A stretch of DNA of 42,279 nucleotides from UBA2108 sp963925495 (GTDB lineage Bacteria > Bacteroidota > Bacteroidia > Flavobacteriales_G > Salibacteraceae): the NCBI GenBank assembly GCA_963925495.1, contig CAWUST010000024.1:1-42279 (forward strand), in the 5' to 3' direction. This document shows positions 24,412 to 33,240 of the stretch, piece by piece. Both the position numbers and the translations under genes were made by a program. The notes below the pieces were generated by a model. The model was not told where the DNA came from, searched no databases, and saw only the letters and a program-made list of their open reading frames with translations. How positions within the stretch are numbered: position 1 is the first letter of the stretch; every line of letters starts with the position of its first letter.

Positions 24412-25818
24412 ATGTCTGATATTATCGGTGATTTAGTTCTGTTTAATGAACTAGTAGAAGTTTTAATAAATGAAGAAGAGAAGAATCCGGTAGCTGCCCG
24501 AATCGACTCAAATAAACTTTATAATTCTATAGACCTCTCACTAAACGCATCGGCAATGATTGATGATGAGTTAAAGTCCGTTCTGGTAGACGTGCTTGAA
24601 TCCACTCCAAAAACAGCTACAAACTTATTCTTTAATCAACTTTTTGGTGGACGACAGAGCAAAGCTGTTTTAGGTGATCTACTTGCCGTGATGTTGAACA
24701 ACAGTATGTACACTTACAAAGTGGCCGGCCCTCAGGTGGGTATTGAGCAGGAAATTATAAGACAATCTTGCAGCTTAATCGGTTATGATTCTCAAAGTAA
24801 TGGTACTTTCCCAACAGGAGGCTCAATGAGTAATTATATGGCTTTGGTTATGGCTCGCGATGCTAAAGATTCTAATTGCAGAGCTGAAGGTATGTCGAAG
24901 CCAATGGTTGTTTATACCTCTGAAGAATCACACTATTCAAATACCAAAAATGCAAGTTTTGCTGGCATTGGAAGAAATAATATTCGATATATTCAAGCAG
25001 ACGCTAAAGGAAGAATGATTCCCGCGAAATTGGAAGAGAAGATTATCAAAGACATTAGTGAAGGATTTATTCCGATTTATGTTAATTCAACTGCTGGTAC
25101 AACCGTTTTGGGGGCCTTTGACCCTATCGATGAAATCGCAGATATTACTGAAAAGTATGGTATTTGGCTGCATGTTGATGGAGCATATTCTGGAAGTGTA
25201 ATATTTAGTGAAAAGTATAAACATCTGGTAGACGGAATTGAACGATCGGATTCATTCAGCTACAATGCTCACAAAATGCTGGGAATGCCTATGACGTGTT
25301 CCATTATTTTGGTGAACGATAAAAAGCACTTGCACAATTCATTTAATAATGAAGCCGATTATTTGTATCAAACTGATGGGGACGATTTTAACTTGGGTAA
25401 AACTTCTTTTCAATGTGGGAGAAGAAATGATGCCTTGAAATTCTGGACTCTTTGGAAATCTGTTGGAACAAACGGCCTAGAGCAGATTGTTGATCAACAA
25501 TTTGATTTGGCAGATGTTGCACGTGAATACGTTAAGAGAAATCCAGATTACACTTTGTACAGTTATGATGATTCCATCTCAATCTGTTTTAATTATAAAA
25601 ATATTGATCCAACAACTCTTTGCACGGCGTTGTATGAAAATCAAATTACAGTGGTAGGTTTTGGGTCATTTGAAGAGGAGACATTTATTCGTTTGGTAAC
25701 CATTAATGCGAATAATGAGAAATTGGACATCCTAAATTTCTTTAAGTTATTAGAAGGATTTGTTGAGCAAACTCCAAACTTGAAGAAGGTGGATGTAGAG
25801 AATGAAGAGTTATCATAA
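24412..25818 (+). CDS. PLP-dependent group II decarboxylase (glutamate / cysteine sulfinate / aspartate type)
   Basis: A 468-residue cytosolic decarboxylase. Family marks: TNLFFNQLFGGRQ, MYTYKVAGPQVGIEQEII, FPTGGSMSNYMAL, the PLP aspartate 256 in LHVDGAYSGS, the Schiff-base lysine 288 in YNAHKMLGMPMTCS, and TSFQCGRRNDALKFWTLWK. The FNQLF wording resembles animal cysteine sulfinate decarboxylase more than glutamate decarboxylase (FNQLS), but this is recalled, not aligned. Possible products are taurine or hypotaurine, GABA, or beta-alanine (as in PanP). It faces a sodium:solute symporter. Two dyads upstream imply regulation. Confidence 0.88.
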   Translation: MSDIIGDLVLFNELVEVLINEEEKNPVAARIDSNKLYNSIDLSLNASAMIDDELKSVLVDVLESTPKTATNLFFNQLFGGRQSKAVLGDLLAVMLNNSMYTYKVAGPQVGIEQEIIRQSCSLIGYDSQSNGTFPTGGSMSNYMALVMARDAKDSNCRAEGMSKPMVVYTSEESHYSNTKNASFAGIGRNNIRYIQADAKGRMIPAKLEEKIIKDISEGFIPIYVNSTAGTTVLGAFDPIDEIADITEKYGIWLHVDGAYSGSVIFSEKYKHLVDGIERSDSFSYNAHKMLGMPMTCSIILVNDKKHLHNSFNNEADYLYQTDGDDFNLGKTSFQCGRRNDALKFWTLWKSVGTNGLEQIVDQQFDLADVAREYVKRNPDYTLYSYDDSISICFNYKNIDPTTLCTALYENQITVVGFGSFEEETFIRLVTINANNEKLDILNFFKLLEGFVEQTPNLKKVDVENEELS

Positions 25819-25927
25819 AGGACTTCAAAAGGGTCACTGGATTGTGAGTTTAAGTCATGCCCATCCAGGCAAGAATAACGAACTGGGTAGTTTCGTAGAA
25901 TCAATCAACCCTCTTTCCGTTGATTAG
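25802..25927 (+). CDS. possible small ORF overlapping the decarboxylase end
   Basis: An ATG inside the last codons of the decarboxylase opens a 41-codon frame (MKSYHKGLQKGHWIVSLS to INPLSVD). It is His- and Lys-rich and reads smoothly past the upstream stop in a gap otherwise without genes. It could be a small translationally coupled protein or chance; no family is recognised. Confidence 0.25.
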   Translation: MKSYHKGLQKGHWIVSLSHAHPGKNNELGSFVESINPLSVD

Positions 25928-25983
25928 AACATTTTTCTAAGTAGTATTGAGCTAGTAATGAATCATCTTAAAACAGATTGTTC

Positions 25984-27495
25984 CTATTCAGTTAATGCTG
26001 AATCGGTTTCAATATTATCTTTAGGAGGAAACATTTTTGAAATAATATACCCTACTATCATTGCTAAAGCGAAAGAAGGAGCTAACACATCTAACTCAAC
26101 AAAATATTCACCTATTCTTTCTATATTCGATACTACAAACTTGAAAAATATCACCGATACAAATCCAGTAATCATAGAAGCAATTGCTCCTTTTTCAGAA
26201 TATCCTTTCCAGAATAAGGATAGAATGATTACCGGACAGAAAGTGGCTGCAATGCCAGACCAACCAAAAATCATGATCCAGAAGATTTGCCTGTCCGGAT
26301 ACAGGTAGTATAAGAGAATTGCAATTCCGAGTGCAACAAGAGCCATCCCAATTGTAACTAATCTTGAAAATGTGGTTAAGTCTTCATCTTTTAAATCAGG
26401 TCTGAATATTTTCTGATAAAAGTCGCGTGTAATGGCGCTAGAGGCGAGTATGAGAAGAGAGTCAATGGTTGACATAATTGCCGAAAGCACAATAGCAATG
26501 AAAATAGCTACAAGAATTGTTGGTAGAAATTCGTTGGTTATCATACTTAAAACATTTTCTCCGCCAGTGCCTAAAATTACATTAGGGTCTTGTCCTTTCT
26601 GGGTGAAATAAATTCGCGCAAGAATACCAATCGTTACTGCAGCTGCATCCGTTAAGAGTGTAAAAAGGAGGGCAACCCACTTTCCTTTATCTATCTCTTT
26701 TTCGCTTTTAATGGACATAAAACGAACATAAACTTGTGGTGATCCTAAGAAACCTAATCCAATCATTGAGAAACCAAGAATCGTAAATAAGTTCATCCAC
26801 CCGTCATCACTTCTTCCCATTATTTGTGTTAGCGTAGGGTCAATTGCATTTAACCCTGCAGTAACTCCAGTACCATGATCCATGGAGAACCACACAACGA
26901 TGGGCAGTAAAACCAATCCGAAAAACATTAAAATCCCTTGGAACATGTCTGACCAAACGGCAGCCACAAATCCACCGATAAAAATATAGACCAGAACAAT
27001 ACAGAAACCAATGAGAGCGCCAATTCGATAATCAATATTGAGCATGGATTCGAAGGCAATTCCTGTTACATCCATTTGGGATGCAACATAAATGACAACG
27101 AAAACTACTAGAGCAGATGCCGCTATAATTCTAAGTGTATTTGTAGATGATTTAAAATGAGCTTCCAAGTAGTCAGGTATTGTAATTGCATTGTATTCGT
27201 CTGACAGTTTTTTAAATCTTTTGGCCATGAATTGCCATGAAATAAAAACCCCCAGTAATTCACCAGCAACTACCCAATAACCAGAATAGCCTGCAATTGC
27301 TCCCATGCCGGTTAAGCCAATTAAAAGCCACCCAGACTCCCCAGTTGCTCTGGCAGAAAAAGCAACAGCCCAAAAGCCCATTTTTTTTCCACCTAAATAA
27401 TAATCGCTCATACTTTTTACTCTTCGCGACGCTAGTATTCCGATTAAAAATAGAATAGCAACATAAATTGATAGAACGATTATTTTTAGAACCAT
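25984..27495 (-). CDS. sodium:solute symporter, PutP-like
   Basis: A 503-residue SSSF transporter with about 13 spans. Family marks are MSDYYLGGKKMGFW, SARATGESGWLLIGLTGMG (core substrate and sodium-binding helix 1), GGFVAAVWSDMFQG and the TM8 sodium-site helix IVLSAIMSTIDSLLILASSA. Closest by eye to sodium/proline symporters, but members also carry pantothenate, choline or other organic acids. It converges with the PLP decarboxylase, so it might import that enzyme's substrate or a compatible solute (inference). Confidence 0.9.
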   Translation of the reverse strand: MVLKIIVLSIYVAILFLIGILASRRVKSMSDYYLGGKKMGFWAVAFSARATGESGWLLIGLTGMGAIAGYSGYWVVAGELLGVFISWQFMAKRFKKLSDEYNAITIPDYLEAHFKSSTNTLRIIAASALVVFVVIYVASQMDVTGIAFESMLNIDYRIGALIGFCIVLVYIFIGGFVAAVWSDMFQGILMFFGLVLLPIVVWFSMDHGTGVTAGLNAIDPTLTQIMGRSDDGWMNLFTILGFSMIGLGFLGSPQVYVRFMSIKSEKEIDKGKWVALLFTLLTDAAAVTIGILARIYFTQKGQDPNVILGTGGENVLSMITNEFLPTILVAIFIAIVLSAIMSTIDSLLILASSAITRDFYQKIFRPDLKDEDLTTFSRLVTIGMALVALGIAILLYYLYPDRQIFWIMIFGWSGIAATFCPVIILSLFWKGYSEKGAIASMITGFVSVIFFKFVVSNIERIGEYFVELDVLAPSFALAMIVGYIISKMFPPKDNIETDSALTE

Positions 27496-27907
27496 TGTTT
27501 TTTACTATTTCGTTAATTAGAGTATTCTGATACGATAAGTAGGTTACCGATGAATTTCCCACAAAGGACTTAGCTCAGAAGTCCAAACTTTTAAGAAAGT
27601 CGAACCGTGAAATTTTTTATAAAAGTTGATGTTGAAGTTATTTTTCACTCCAATTACTTTCAATTTTATAGACACTTTTGCGCAACAAAGCTAATATTGG
27701 ACAGCGATTATCCACTAATTGTCCCATTTTTTTTAATTTGTTCAGCACTTACGCTGTGGAAGGGTAGTTTTTTGCCATGTGATTTTACTTCTCTACTTGT
27801 TGTCCAGAACTTAGTTTTCTCATAATTGAGTTATGAAATTAAATTAGGATTTAATTATTAGCGTTACTTTTGAAACATTGAAATATTTCATCACCAATCT
27901 TTAGTTT
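27496..27907. other. divergent intergenic region, symporter / 27908 gene
   Basis: 412 bases, AT-rich. It holds one DnaA-box-like TTATCCACT at 27708-27716 and a -7 element at 27865-27872. A 72-codon GTG frame at 27607-27825 has no protein-like regularity. I see no RNA gene or terminator. Confidence 0.5.
27865..27872 (+). promoter_or_regulatory. -7 element upstream of the 27908 gene
   Basis: TACTTTTG matches TAnnTTTG, 36 bases before the ATG. No TTG at -33. Confidence 0.4.
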
Positions 27908-28306
27908 ATGCCCTACCAAGATGTGTTTGTTCTTTTTTGGGAACAAGTAAAAGAAAGTGTCCAAGAAGGGCACTTTGCCAAGTTAACCATGGCAAAGACC
28001 ATTGGGAAACCTAACTTGAGAAATATATTTGTCCGTCCAGTCTATTCCGAGGTTGGCTTTAAGGTCTTACTGAAATTTCGCTACAGATCTATTGAGACCG
28101 ATGATAAGGAAGATGAGCTAACATTAGAAGAGGCTTTTGTGGTCTTGAAATCACATCTCCGAAAGTCTTTTTCATCTGTTCTGTTATTTACCACAACAAA
28201 GGATGTTATTTTTAAAATTAATAAAAAGGGTGCGGGCTCAATTACTGAGAGTTGGCCATCATTTAGTGACGTAACACCACCTAACATGGATATAGAAAAG
28301 CCGTAG
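27908..28306 (+). CDS. single-domain protein resembling the N-terminal half of a two-domain methyltransferase-type family
   Basis: 132 residues. The segments VFVLFWEQVKESVQEGHFAK, LRNIFVRPV, ELTLEEAFVVLKSHL and SSVLLFTTTKDVIFKINKKG recall a bacterial family in which this roughly 100-residue domain precedes a C-terminal methyltransferase-type domain, joined by a HDRxKxRxI-like linker. Here the frame stops inside that linker (PPNMDIEKP, then TAG), and the next 250 bases hold no match to the second half that I can see. So it is either a truncated gene or a natural one-domain version. The assignment is from memory of the pattern, so moderate. Confidence 0.55.
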   Translation: MPYQDVFVLFWEQVKESVQEGHFAKLTMAKTIGKPNLRNIFVRPVYSEVGFKVLLKFRYRSIETDDKEDELTLEEAFVVLKSHLRKSFSSVLLFTTTKDVIFKINKKGAGSITESWPSFSDVTPPNMDIEKP

Positions 28307-28515
28307 ATTTACAACGTTACGTTCGTTTAATTATGGCCATTTTTCCTTTGAAAAATCATTTTTTTTTCTTAAAGCCCTTAATGAGATTTCTAAACTAGGT
28401 TATCTGCATTGGACTCATTTCCATAATAGAATATTTCCTGCAAGGTTACAACGCTGATTTACATTTTTATATGACCCTAATCATGCAATTAAATGAGGAT
28501 GTTTGGATTGGAAAA

Positions 28516-28556
28516 TTAATTAAGGGGACGCTATTAATAAGCATCCCCTTAATTAA
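28516..28556. terminator. long bidirectional hairpin terminator
   Basis: TTAATTAAGGGGA and TCCCCTTAATTAA form a perfect 13-bp stem around a 15-base loop that can pair further (GCT/AGC). It lies 3 bases after the stop of the alpha-oxoamine synthase gene (minus strand) and can also end transcripts from 27908. Confidence 0.8.
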
Positions 28557-28558
28557 AA

Positions 28559-29821
28559 CTATTTTTTGTCAGAAACAACTCCAGCCCAGTCATATGAGTC
28601 TTTGCTGAATTCGTTGTTTTCTAATTTTTGTTTTACTTTTTTGAATACTTCAATAGTTTGATCAACATCTTCTAAAGTATGATTTGCCGTTGGAATAATT
28701 CTAATTAAAATAGTTCCTTTAGGTACTACTGGATAAACCACAACAGAAGTAAAAAGGTTATACTCTTCACGAATATGGAAAATCATGTTGGTAGCTTCTT
28801 CCACGCCACCTTCCATAATAATAGGAGTAACACAAGAATTTGTAACTCCCAAATTAAATCCGCTTGTGCGCAAACCACTTTGCATGGCATTTACAATTTT
28901 CCAAAGATTTGCTTTATGTTCAGGTTGATCTCTCAACATTTCCAAACGTTTTTGGTTACCTAAAACCAAAGGCATAGGCATACTTTTAGCGAAAATTTGA
29001 GATCGTGTATTGTATCTTAAATAATCTACCACATCTTCAGTAGAAGAGATAAACCCACCTATAGAAGCAAAAGCTTTTGCAAATGTCCCGAAATAAACAT
29101 CGATTCCGTCTTGAACTCCTTGCTCTTCACCAGTTCCTGCTCCGGTTTTACCCATTGTGCCAATTCCATGTGCGTCATCTACGAAAAGTCTAAAATCATA
29201 TTCTTTTTTCAGATCGACTATTTCTTTTAGTTTCCCTTGAGCACCAGACATTCCGAAAACTCCTTCGGTAATAACTAATATGCCGCCACCAGAATTATCA
29301 GTTAAACGAACAGCTCTATCCAATTGTTGGCGCAACTTGTCCATATCATTGTGAGCATAAACAAATCGCTTCCCTTGGTGCATTCTTATACCATCAATAA
29401 TACAGGCATGACAATCAGAATCGTAAACTATTACATCTTTTCGGTCCACTAAGGCGTCAATTGCAGAAGACATTCCCATGTAACCATAATTAACTAACAT
29501 AGTGTCTTCCTTTGCAACAAATTTAGAAAGGTCTTCTTCTAGTTTTTCATGATGAATAGAATTCCCTGACATCATTCTAGCTCCCATAGGATTTCCTAAA
29601 CCAAATTCCTTTGCTGCATCTGCATCGACTTTTCTTACATCAGGATGATTGGCTAAACCCAGGTAGTTATTCAAACTCCAGGTTAAAACTTCACGTCCTC
29701 TAAATTGCATTCGGGTACCAATTGGCCCCTCAAGTTTTGGAAATGTAAAATAACCATGTGCCGTTGCTGAAAAAATTCCTAACGGTCCTCTTCTTTCACT
29801 AATTTTCTCAAATATATCCAC
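28559..29821 (-). CDS. alpha-oxoamine synthase, candidate cysteate acyltransferase (capnine synthesis)
   Basis: A 420-residue PLP enzyme of the serine palmitoyltransferase / KBL / AONS family. PLP-binding and catalytic residues: histidine 138 in YDSDCHACIIDG, DDAHGIGTMG (aspartate 215/216, histidine 218), and Schiff-base lysine 249 in YFGTFAKAFASIGG. These enzymes condense an amino acid with an acyl thioester and release CO2. In Flavobacterium johnsoniae a homologue uses cysteate to start capnine (sulfonolipid) synthesis (known of the family); serine or glycine are the alternatives here. The start is GTG 29819-29821, as a stop codon lies three codons upstream. Single-gene unit. Confidence 0.85.
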   Translation of the reverse strand: MDIFEKISERRGPLGIFSATAHGYFTFPKLEGPIGTRMQFRGREVLTWSLNNYLGLANHPDVRKVDADAAKEFGLGNPMGARMMSGNSIHHEKLEEDLSKFVAKEDTMLVNYGYMGMSSAIDALVDRKDVIVYDSDCHACIIDGIRMHQGKRFVYAHNDMDKLRQQLDRAVRLTDNSGGGILVITEGVFGMSGAQGKLKEIVDLKKEYDFRLFVDDAHGIGTMGKTGAGTGEEQGVQDGIDVYFGTFAKAFASIGGFISSTEDVVDYLRYNTRSQIFAKSMPMPLVLGNQKRLEMLRDQPEHKANLWKIVNAMQSGLRTSGFNLGVTNSCVTPIIMEGGVEEATNMIFHIREEYNLFTSVVVYPVVPKGTILIRIIPTANHTLEDVDQTIEVFKKVKQKLENNEFSKDSYDWAGVVSDKK

Positions 29822-29845
29822 TACTTCAAGTTATAAATTAAGGTG

Positions 29846-29853
29846 CAAAGCTA
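29846..29853 (-). promoter_or_regulatory. -7 element of the alpha-oxoamine synthase gene
   Basis: TAGCTTTG on the minus strand, 24 bases upstream of the GTG start, matches TAnnTTTG; no clear -33 TTG. Confidence 0.5.
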
Positions 29854-29962
29854 TAATAAAATAGGATGAAAGCGGTTATAAGTAAGATTGAAATAGCGAT
29901 AATTTATTAACCCAGATTACGAGATTTAAAAATCAAAGCAATAGTTAACAGAAAGATCCTTA

Positions 29963-29989
29963 TTGGAGATGTTGAAAAAACTATATTTG
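29963..29989 (+). promoter_or_regulatory. promoter of the bamD operon
   Basis: TTG at 29963-29965, 16 bases, TATATTTG at 29982-29989. It overlaps upstream in-frame codons of bamD, showing that translation must begin at ATG 30002, with a leader of only a few bases. Confidence 0.6.
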
Positions 29990-30001
29990 CCGCCGGAAAA
30001 A

Positions 30002-30805
30002 ATGAGGGTATTAATCTTTATATTATTAGGCATAACCTTGGTTGTGAGTTCTTGTAAGCACACTAGATTGCTTAAAAGTAATGATCTTACAAAAAAGTAC
30101 GAAGCTGCTAATCAATACTACGAAAATGGGAAGTATTACAAAGCCATGCCCTTGTTAGAAGATCTAATTCCGGTATACAGAGGTACAGAAAAGGCAGAAC
30201 GCCTTTATTATATCTATGCGTATTCCGATTATTATATGAAGGACTATATATTAGCCGCACATCGATTTAATTCTTTTGAGAGAATGTTTCCATTTAGTAA
30301 ATTTACGGAAGAATGTCAGTTTATGGGCGCGGTTTGTCACCACAAACTATCTCCTAAATATAGCCTCGATCAAACTGACACCTACCAGGCAATTCAGCAA
30401 TTTGAGCTATTTATACGACAGTTTCCAGAGAGTAAATATGTCGATTCTAGTCATGTGTTGCTAGACAATATGCGAATAAAGTTGGAGAATAAGGCTTTTC
30501 ATATAAGCAAGCAGTACTATAAAACTAGAAAATATAAAGCAGCAATAGTTTCGTTGAACAATACGCTAAACACATACCCAGATACAGAACACAGAGAAGA
30601 AATCTATTTTTTGATCCTAAAATCTAACTTCTATTGGGCTAAATATAGTATTGATTCAAAAAAACAAGAGAGATATTCAAATACAAAGAAAGCATACACT
30701 AAATTTGCACATTCTTTTCCAGAGAGTAGAAATATGAAAGAGGCTCTTACAATTTTGGAAAAAGCAATTGAAAATCTAAAAGAACTAGAGAAAAAAAGCT
30801 CATAA
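30002..30805 (+). CDS. bamD: outer membrane assembly lipoprotein BamD
   Basis: Partner of BamA in inserting beta-barrel proteins in the outer membrane. 267 residues: a lipoprotein signal (RVLIFILLGITLVVSSC, cysteine about residue 17) followed by five TPR-like helical repeats, such as YEAANQYYENGKYYKAMPLL and FELFIRQFPESKYVDSSHVL, typical of BamD/YfiO. ATG 30002 is chosen because the promoter covers the earlier TTG and ATG codons. First gene of the bamD-rpoZ-coaBC-DUF4835-recN operon. Confidence 0.93.
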   Translation: MRVLIFILLGITLVVSSCKHTRLLKSNDLTKKYEAANQYYENGKYYKAMPLLEDLIPVYRGTEKAERLYYIYAYSDYYMKDYILAAHRFNSFERMFPFSKFTEECQFMGAVCHHKLSPKYSLDQTDTYQAIQQFELFIRQFPESKYVDSSHVLLDNMRIKLENKAFHISKQYYKTRKYKAAIVSLNNTLNTYPDTEHREEIYFLILKSNFYWAKYSIDSKKQERYSNTKKAYTKFAHSFPESRNMKEALTILEKAIENLKELEKKSS

Positions 30806-30806
30806 T

Positions 30807-31139
30807 ATGGATTACAAAAAGACAAACGCCGCTCAAACTACAATTACTCGTGATGTTCAAAACTTCAAAGAGAAAGTTGGTAATGTTTATGGCGCATTAG
30901 TGATTCTTTCAAAACGTGCGAATCAAATTAATCAAGAAATAAAAGAAGAACTTACTGCTAAATTAGAGGAGTTTGCGACTTCACATGATAATTTAGAAGA
31001 GATTTTTGAAAATAGAGAGCAAATTGAAATTTCTAAATTTTATGAGCGTCTTCCAAAACCGGCAAATATTGCAATTCAAGAATTGATAGAAGATAAAATC
31101 TACTTCAGAAAGCCTGAAGTTGACTCTAACTTAATATAG
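30807..31139 (+). CDS. rpoZ: RNA polymerase omega subunit, Bacteroidota type
   Basis: 110 residues of the Bacteroidota RpoZ/Rpb6-like family: NVYGALVILSKRANQINQEI, then EELTAKLEEFATSHDNLEEI and FYERLPKPANIAIQELI. Omega helps assemble and stabilise RNA polymerase. It starts 1 base after the bamD stop and precedes coaBC, a conserved order in this phylum. Confidence 0.9.
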   Translation: MDYKKTNAAQTTITRDVQNFKEKVGNVYGALVILSKRANQINQEIKEELTAKLEEFATSHDNLEEIFENREQIEISKFYERLPKPANIAIQELIEDKIYFRKPEVDSNLI

Positions 31140-31151
31140 TTTTCGTTGCCT

Positions 31152-32348
31152 ATGCTGCAGGGCAAAAAGATTCTTCTTGGTGTTACCGGAAGTATTGCGG
31201 CTTACAAGTCTGCTTTTTTAGTACGGTTATTGGTAAAAAATGGTGCTGAAGTAAAAGTCATTATGACTTCTGCTTCTAAAGATTTCATTACGACTGTAAC
31301 GTTAAGCACACTTTCTAACAACCCTGTTATATCTGATTTTTACGAGGACAAAGAACTTGGAACTTGGGAAAACCACGTTGATCTTGGACTTTGGGCAGAC
31401 TTAATGATTGTTGCTCCAGCTTCGGCAAATACAATTGCTAAAATGGCTAGTGGCTTAGCGGACAACATGCTTTTAACTACTTATTTATCGGCTCGTTGTC
31501 AGGTTTTTATTTGCCCTGCAATGGATCTCGATATGTACGCCCATGGTAGTGTTTTTGAAAATTTAAATATAATAAAGCAACGAGGAGATTTAATTATTGA
31601 GCCTACCGAAGGAGAATTGGCAAGTGGGTTAATTGGGCAGGGAAGAATGGAAGAGCCCGAACAAATAATTGAAGAGGTTATCGGCTTTTTTAAAAAGGAA
31701 TTTGACTTATTTGGGAAAAGGGTTTTAATTTCGGCAGGCCCAACTTTTGAAAAAATTGACCCAGTTCGATTTATTGGAAATCATTCGAGCGGAAAAATGG
31801 GTTTTGCACTTGCAGAAGAAGTTGCCGAACGAGGTGCTCAGGTAACTTTAGTTTCCGGACCGGTGAACTTAAAATTAAAAAACGAATCCATTAAAAGAGT
31901 GGATGTTGTTTCAGCCCAGGAAATGTTTGATGCTGTAATAAAAGAGTATGAAAGCTGCAATATTGCTATTCTTTCTGCTGCTGTTGCAGATTATCGTCCT
32001 TCAGTTGTTTCTGATACTAAAATTAAAAAAAAGGATAATAATTTGGAACTTTACTTAGAACCAACCACAGATATTTTAGCGACTTTAGGACAGCAAAAAA
32101 CAAATCAGATTTTAGTTGGATTTGCTCTTGAAACCAATAATGAAAAAGAAAATGCGATTAAAAAATTAATTAATAAAAATTTAGATTTTATAGTTTTAAA
32201 TTCGCTTCAAAACGAAGGGGCCGGATTTGCTTTTGATACCAATAAAATTTCAATTTTGGATAAAAATAATAAGACCACAGATTTTGAGTTAAAGAGTAAA
32301 ACGGATGTGGCTACTGATATTATTGATTACATAGTAACGAAATTATAA
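31152..32348 (+). CDS. coaBC: bifunctional phosphopantothenoylcysteine decarboxylase/synthetase
   Basis: Coenzyme A synthesis: CoaB joins cysteine to phosphopantothenate and CoaC decarboxylates the product. Over 398 residues the FMN-binding CoaC half shows KKILLGVTGSIAAYKS, APASANTIAKMASGLADNM and ICPAMDLDMY; the CoaB half begins VLISAGPTFEKIDPVRFIGN with SSGKMGFALAEE and VGFALETNNEKENA. I prefer ATG 31152 to an in-frame TTG at 31146. Its TAA overlaps the next ATG by one base. Confidence 0.95.
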   Translation: MLQGKKILLGVTGSIAAYKSAFLVRLLVKNGAEVKVIMTSASKDFITTVTLSTLSNNPVISDFYEDKELGTWENHVDLGLWADLMIVAPASANTIAKMASGLADNMLLTTYLSARCQVFICPAMDLDMYAHGSVFENLNIIKQRGDLIIEPTEGELASGLIGQGRMEEPEQIIEEVIGFFKKEFDLFGKRVLISAGPTFEKIDPVRFIGNHSSGKMGFALAEEVAERGAQVTLVSGPVNLKLKNESIKRVDVVSAQEMFDAVIKEYESCNIAILSAAVADYRPSVVSDTKIKKKDNNLELYLEPTTDILATLGQQKTNQILVGFALETNNEKENAIKKLINKNLDFIVLNSLQNEGAGFAFDTNKISILDKNNKTTDFELKSKTDVATDIIDYIVTKL

Positions 32349-33235
32349 TGCAAAAATTATTTCTTTTATTATTCTCTTTGTCCATTGGATTTTATTCTTT
32401 TTCTCAAGAAATAAAATGTGAAGTGGTTATAAACTCTGCGCAATTAGAGAACGCAGACAAAACCATTTTTATTGATATGAAAACTGCCATTTTCGAATTC
32501 ATGAATACGAGAAGATGGACTGCTGAAAAATTTAAACCGCACGAAAGAATAGAATGCAGTATGCTCATTAACCTAACTTCTGCAGACGGAAATACCTACA
32601 AAGCTTCGATTCAGATTCAGAGCAGGCGACCTGTTTATGGAACAGGTTATTACTCAAATATTTGGAGTTTTAAAGATAAAGAAGTTTCATTTAATTTTGA
32701 CAGAAACTCAGTTTTAGAATACAATGAAAACACCTTTATTTCTAATCTAACAACTCTTTTAGCATATTACACTTATATGGTAATTGGTTACGATGCAGAA
32801 ACATTTGCATTAAATGGTGGAACTCCATATTTTACAAGGGCTCAAAACCTTACTACCATGGCACAAAGTTCTGGGTATGTAGGATGGTCGAGCACAGAAA
32901 AGCGAAATAGATATTGGTTGGTTGAAGATCATTTAAGTCCTCGGTTTACAGGTCTTAGAAAGTGCTATTACGACTACCATAGAAAGGGATTGGATCAAAT
33001 GTCTGAGGATGTTGTGGCAGGAAGGAAAGCAATTGCCGAAGCATTAGGATATTTGTATGAAGTACATCAAAACTATCCGGTAAGTTTTAATATGCGTGTA
33101 TTTTTTGATGCTAAAATGAGAGAAGTCATCAAGATTTTTAAGGAGGGAAGTCGAGAAGAAAAAGATGAGGTAATTAAACTTTTAAGTAAAATTGATCCAG
33201 CAAATACAACCAAATATCAAGAAATCCTCGAATAG
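32348..33235 (+). CDS. DUF4835 exported protein
   Basis: 295 residues with a signal peptide (LFLLLFSLSIGFYSFSQ). It matches the Bacteroidota DUF4835 family: EIKCEVVINSAQL, IQSRRPVYGTGYYSNIWSF and VEDHLSPRFTGLRKCYYDYH. Members almost always sit between coaBC and recN, as here, and are periplasmic of unknown function. The short YxxHR-like aromatic stretches suggest a beta-rich fold, but I infer nothing more. Confidence 0.9.
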   Translation: MQKLFLLLFSLSIGFYSFSQEIKCEVVINSAQLENADKTIFIDMKTAIFEFMNTRRWTAEKFKPHERIECSMLINLTSADGNTYKASIQIQSRRPVYGTGYYSNIWSFKDKEVSFNFDRNSVLEYNENTFISNLTTLLAYYTYMVIGYDAETFALNGGTPYFTRAQNLTTMAQSSGYVGWSSTEKRNRYWLVEDHLSPRFTGLRKCYYDYHRKGLDQMSEDVVAGRKAIAEALGYLYEVHQNYPVSFNMRVFFDAKMREVIKIFKEGSREEKDEVIKLLSKIDPANTTKYQEILE

Positions 33236-33240
33236 GCTCC

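Noticed and set aside
24168..24419. 83-codon plus-strand ORF before the decarboxylase
   Set aside because: Covers the promoter and dyads, has no family-like content, and starts upstream of the likely transcription start.
27550..27765. Alternative origin: TTATCCACT plus two weaker DnaA-box-like words
   Set aside because: Only one good match (one mismatch), the others have two or three mismatches; consistent with chance.
27607..27825. 72-codon GTG ORF between the symporter and the 27908 gene
   Set aside because: No protein-like pattern, no promoter.
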